A stretch of 64,000 nt of DNA from Lentibacillus halodurans (GTDB lineage Bacteria; Bacillota; Bacilli; Bacillales; Amphibacillaceae). Below, piece by piece: positions 61,716-64,000 of the stretch (position 1 is its first letter; each line of letters starts with the position of its first letter). The position numbers were made by a program, and so were the translations under genes. The DNA lies in the NCBI RefSeq assembly GCF_900112045.1, contig NZ_FOJW01000008.1:1-64000 (forward strand). The letters run 5' to 3'. Below the pieces are notes generated by a model. That model searched no databases. It worked only from the letters and a program-made list of their open reading frames with translations, and was not told the DNA's origin.

Positions 61716-63423
61716 TGATGCCCAACTTATTCAGTCGGTTGTACAGTGTTGCCCTTGTGATTTGCAGGTTTTTGGCACAGGATAATTTGTTGCCATCCAC
61801 TTTTTTTAATTCCTTTAGAATAATTTCTCGTTCCACCTCTTGTAATCGAGCATTCAGGGAGCGACGATCGTTATATAGGGTGAAGTTGGGATCTGTTTGT
61901 TGTGTTTGTTCTGCATCAAACGGAAGATCTTCCAGTTTGATCTCCCCATTCTCTGAAAAGACGACGAGTCGTTCGATAACATTTTTCAATTCACGTATGT
62001 TGCCTGGCCATTGGTGGTTGAGAAGTGCTTGCATGACAACTTGAGATATACCATGCAGTGGCCGATTGTACTTGATGGAAATCTCATGCAGAAAATAATG
62101 AGTCAGTTCAATGATATCTTCTGGTCTTTCTCGTAACGGTGGAATTTTTACACTGACTACATTCAGCCGATAGTAGAGGTCTTCACGGAATTTGCCCTCT
62201 TGGATCAGTTCTTTCAGATCACGGTTTGTGGCAGCAACTACCCGAAAGTCGACTTCGATTTCTTTCGTTCCGCCAACTGGATAAAATTTCTTTTCCTGCA
62301 GTAATCTTAAAATCTTCACTTGCATATCTAAAGGCATTTCACCAATCTCGTCTAGAAACAAGGTGCCACTTTTTGCAAGTTCTACTTTACCCTTTTTCCC
62401 TTTTTGGTCAGCACCGGAAAATGCACCCTTTTCATAACCGAAGATTTCACTCTCAAATAAGGCATAAGGAATAGCGCTGCAGTTGATTGCGACAAATGGT
62501 GCGTTTTTCCCTTCTCGAATATGGTGTACGGCTTTTGCAAATAATTCCTTGCCAACACCACTATCGCCTTGTATTAAGATGTTTGTATCAGTGGATGCTG
62601 CCTTGGTTATTTTTTTCTTTGTTTTTTCCAGTACACTACTATTGCCTCGGATCGAGCCGAATGGGTTCTCTGTCTCCATGAATCTTTTCACTTCTTTTTC
62701 CAAATGAAACAGTCGCTCGGATGTGTTATACAATTCTTTATTCAGTTTTATCTGACTTGTGATATCTGTTTCGGACACAACTGCTCCAATTATTTGGTTA
62801 TCGTGTTGAACTGGGTTCGAATTAATCAAAACAACCTGGTTTTCACGTGCAGTATGTTGATTATGGTAGACAGAAGTTTCGTTTTGCAGCGTTTTTAAGA
62901 TTTCCAGACGTTCAGGATTGAAAAAATCAGTTATTGGCTTACCGATAATATCGTCGCTTTTAACGGAAAAGAGTTTTTCTGCTCCTTTTGACCAAACTAA
63001 TACGCGTTTTGTGGCATCGATCACTGTGCAGGATTCATCGATGGTGGTTAATATAGCCGAAGTGTAAGCATGTAAATGGTTGTATTGTGTTACCAACTTT
63101 TTGCAAAACGATTCAGAATCAATAAATCCAGCCATTTTTCGGTTTTGTTTAATGATAACGGTTTCATATTTTTGTAATAAATAAAAGCTATCCTGAATGG
63201 TGTCTCGATTGGAAAGTTCCCCGCAACGGATGCAGCGGACTTTATTTGTCTCAGTTTCTGTCTTTGCCCGATAAAAGGATTCCCCTTTAGTGACAAAAAC
63301 ATTTAAGGAGGAGTCCGATCCCAGAAGTGTTCGCAGTTGATTTTCTGTATTATTTTCTTCTCGTACAAGCTTAAACTGATCGTTCATTATGTCACTTACC
63401 GTAGTTGGTTTGATAGACATCAT
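61711..63423 (-). CDS. Sigma-54-dependent activator (PAS, AAA+, Fis-type HTH)
   Basis: A 570-residue enhancer-binding protein. The N-terminal ~105 residues look like a degenerate CBS-type region with a CIRC pair (about 64-67); a PAS domain follows (about 115-225). The AAA+ domain has Walker A GDSGVGKE (about 287-294), the sigma-54 contact loop as GAFSGA (about 333-338, Ser replacing the usual Thr), Walker B GTLFLDEIGEM, and RELKNVIERL. A Fis-type helix-turn-helix ends the protein. Three sigma-54 promoters nearby are its obvious targets. The signal is probably proline or hydroxyproline (inference). Confidence 0.93.
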   Translation of the reverse strand: MMSIKPTTVSDIMNDQFKLVREENNTENQLRTLLGSDSSLNVFVTKGESFYRAKTETETNKVRCIRCGELSNRDTIQDSFYLLQKYETVIIKQNRKMAGFIDSESFCKKLVTQYNHLHAYTSAILTTIDESCTVIDATKRVLVWSKGAEKLFSVKSDDIIGKPITDFFNPERLEILKTLQNETSVYHNQHTARENQVVLINSNPVQHDNQIIGAVVSETDITSQIKLNKELYNTSERLFHLEKEVKRFMETENPFGSIRGNSSVLEKTKKKITKAASTDTNILIQGDSGVGKELFAKAVHHIREGKNAPFVAINCSAIPYALFESEIFGYEKGAFSGADQKGKKGKVELAKSGTLFLDEIGEMPLDMQVKILRLLQEKKFYPVGGTKEIEVDFRVVAATNRDLKELIQEGKFREDLYYRLNVVSVKIPPLRERPEDIIELTHYFLHEISIKYNRPLHGISQVVMQALLNHQWPGNIRELKNVIERLVVFSENGEIKLEDLPFDAEQTQQTDPNFTLYNDRRSLNARLQEVEREIILKELKKVDGNKLSCAKNLQITRATLYNRLNKLGIK

Positions 63424-63437
63424 ATTCACCCTTTTTA

Positions 63438-63476
63438 GTGTATAAATTTATTTACACGTTATAAATATTTTTACAC
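63438..63476 (+). promoter_or_regulatory. Direct/inverted repeat between the activator gene and the DadA-like gene (candidate enhancer)
   Basis: Two 17-nt copies, TATAAATTTATTTACAC (63441-63457) and TATAAATATTTTTACAC (63460-63476), are offset by 19 bp; the first is part of an inverted repeat with GTGTA/TACAC ends (63438-63457). They lie 50-90 bp upstream of the -24 box at 63527 and just before the activator's own start. Confidence 0.5.
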
Positions 63477-63526
63477 AATTATTTTGGAAAAGCAATACTT
63501 TTTCGAATAATCTAGCCTGTTGAAGT

Positions 63527-63542
63527 TGGCATAAAAATTGCA
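63527..63542 (+). promoter_or_regulatory. Sigma-54 (-24/-12) promoter of the DadA-like gene
   Basis: TGGCAT-AAAAA-TTGCA fits the sigma-54 consensus with one change, 35 bp before the ATG. Confidence 0.88.
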
Positions 63543-63576
63543 TAAAAATAGACAGACAGCATAAGAGGAGGATTGG

Positions 63577-64000
63577 ATGACGAATTCAATACATGGTGAT
63601 GTGGTTGTCATTGGCGGGGGCATTATGGGAGCGGCGGTTGCTTATTATTGTTCAAAGGCTGGCATTGATATAACCGTTCTTGAAAAGAAGGAAATAGCAA
63701 GTGGCACCTCATCCAGATGCGATGGGAACATTTTAGCGATAGATAAGGACCCAGGATTTGACAGCCAAATGTCCTTAAAGAGCCAGCAATTGGTGCATGA
63801 ATTAGGTAAAAAACTGGATATTCCATTCGAGTACCGAAATCCCGGAAGTATATTGGTTTGTGAGAATGATATGGAAATGGAAGCCGCACAAAAATGGGTA
63901 AATCAACAACAAGAAGCAGGGCTTGATTTCAGCATGCTGGACCGTGAAGATTTGCGTAACGAATCCGACTATTTTGCGGATGATTTGTACGGAGGGTTAG
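63577..64000 (+). CDS. FAD-dependent D-amino-acid oxidase/dehydrogenase (DadA-like), cut by window end
   Basis: The gene starts at ATG 63577 after GAGGAGG and runs off the window after 141 codons. The N-terminus has the FAD-binding motif VVVIGGGIMGAAVAYYCSKAG followed by an acidic residue in VLEKKEIASGTSSR, the DAO/DadA superfamily pattern. It is divergent from the activator gene and has its own sigma-54 promoter. It probably encodes the amine-oxidising flavin subunit of the dehydrogenase whose partners lie at 59.5-61.3 kb; D-(hydroxy)proline is the likely substrate by context. Confidence 0.88.
   Translation, partial: MTNSIHGDVVVIGGGIMGAAVAYYCSKAGIDITVLEKKEIASGTSSRCDGNILAIDKDPGFDSQMSLKSQQLVHELGKKLDIPFEYRNPGSILVCENDMEMEAAQKWVNQQQEAGLDFSMLDREDLRNESDYFADDLYGGL

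Overview
The window looks like chromosome from a spore-forming, halotolerant member of the Bacillaceae, in the neighbourhood of Virgibacillus, Lentibacillus or Oceanobacillus. Support: low-GC Gram-positive codon use and Shine-Dalgarno sites, TTG and GTG starts, a GerA-type germinant receptor operon, the Bacillus-like gene order yeaC-yeaD-yebA-guaA-pbuG with yebE nearby, an appDFABC oligopeptide operon, and heavy investment in compatible-solute uptake. The genus is inference.

Layout. 1-5.6 kb: end of a chemotaxis receptor, a TetR regulator with an MMPL exporter, an SDR oxidoreductase, and an overlapping pair of small genes (DUF2187 and FbpB-like). 5.8-14.2 kb: an OpuC-type osmolyte importer followed on the same strand by a CocE/NonD hydrolase, a GbsR-family regulator, a BKACE enzyme, L-carnitine dehydrogenase and a hotdog thioesterase; together these read as carnitine import and conversion to glycine betaine. 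14.3-20.3 kb (minus strand): appDFABC. 20.5-25.1 kb: FetAB-like ABC system, a D-Ala-D-Ala carboxypeptidase, a small gene plus membrane protein, and a DUF3231 protein. 25.2-29.2 kb: gerA/gerB/gerC plus a 50-residue membrane peptide. 29.3-31.2 kb: a triple 147-bp repeat, then an amidase. 31.4-43.8 kb: yeaC-yeaD-yebA, guaA and pbuG, the last two each behind a guanine-class riboswitch, then an MFS transporter, msrA, a MOSC protein, an Hsp20-like protein and yebE.

44-64 kb is accessory in character and has a coherent theme: breakdown of proline-rich (collagen-like) protein. It holds a secreted M64 metallopeptidase and a broken Xaa-Pro dipeptidyl-peptidase gene, both ending in the same FIMAH-type C-terminal domain, an M24 Xaa-Pro dipeptidase, an XRE-cupin regulator, hydantoinase/oxoprolinase subunits HyuA and HyuB, an NCS1 permease, a wrecked proline racemase/hydroxyproline epimerase gene, an orphan peptide-binding lipoprotein, a three-gene iron-sulfur/FAD dehydrogenase operon, a sigma-54 activator and the start of a DadA-like oxidase. 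Three sigma-54 promoters (-24/-12) flank these last genes and define a small regulon around the activator.

Across the window runs a modular intergenic repeat family. Its inner unit is a nested double hairpin whose stems change in compensating fashion between copies while the linkers and loops stay constant. This is the least explained and most interesting structure seen here.
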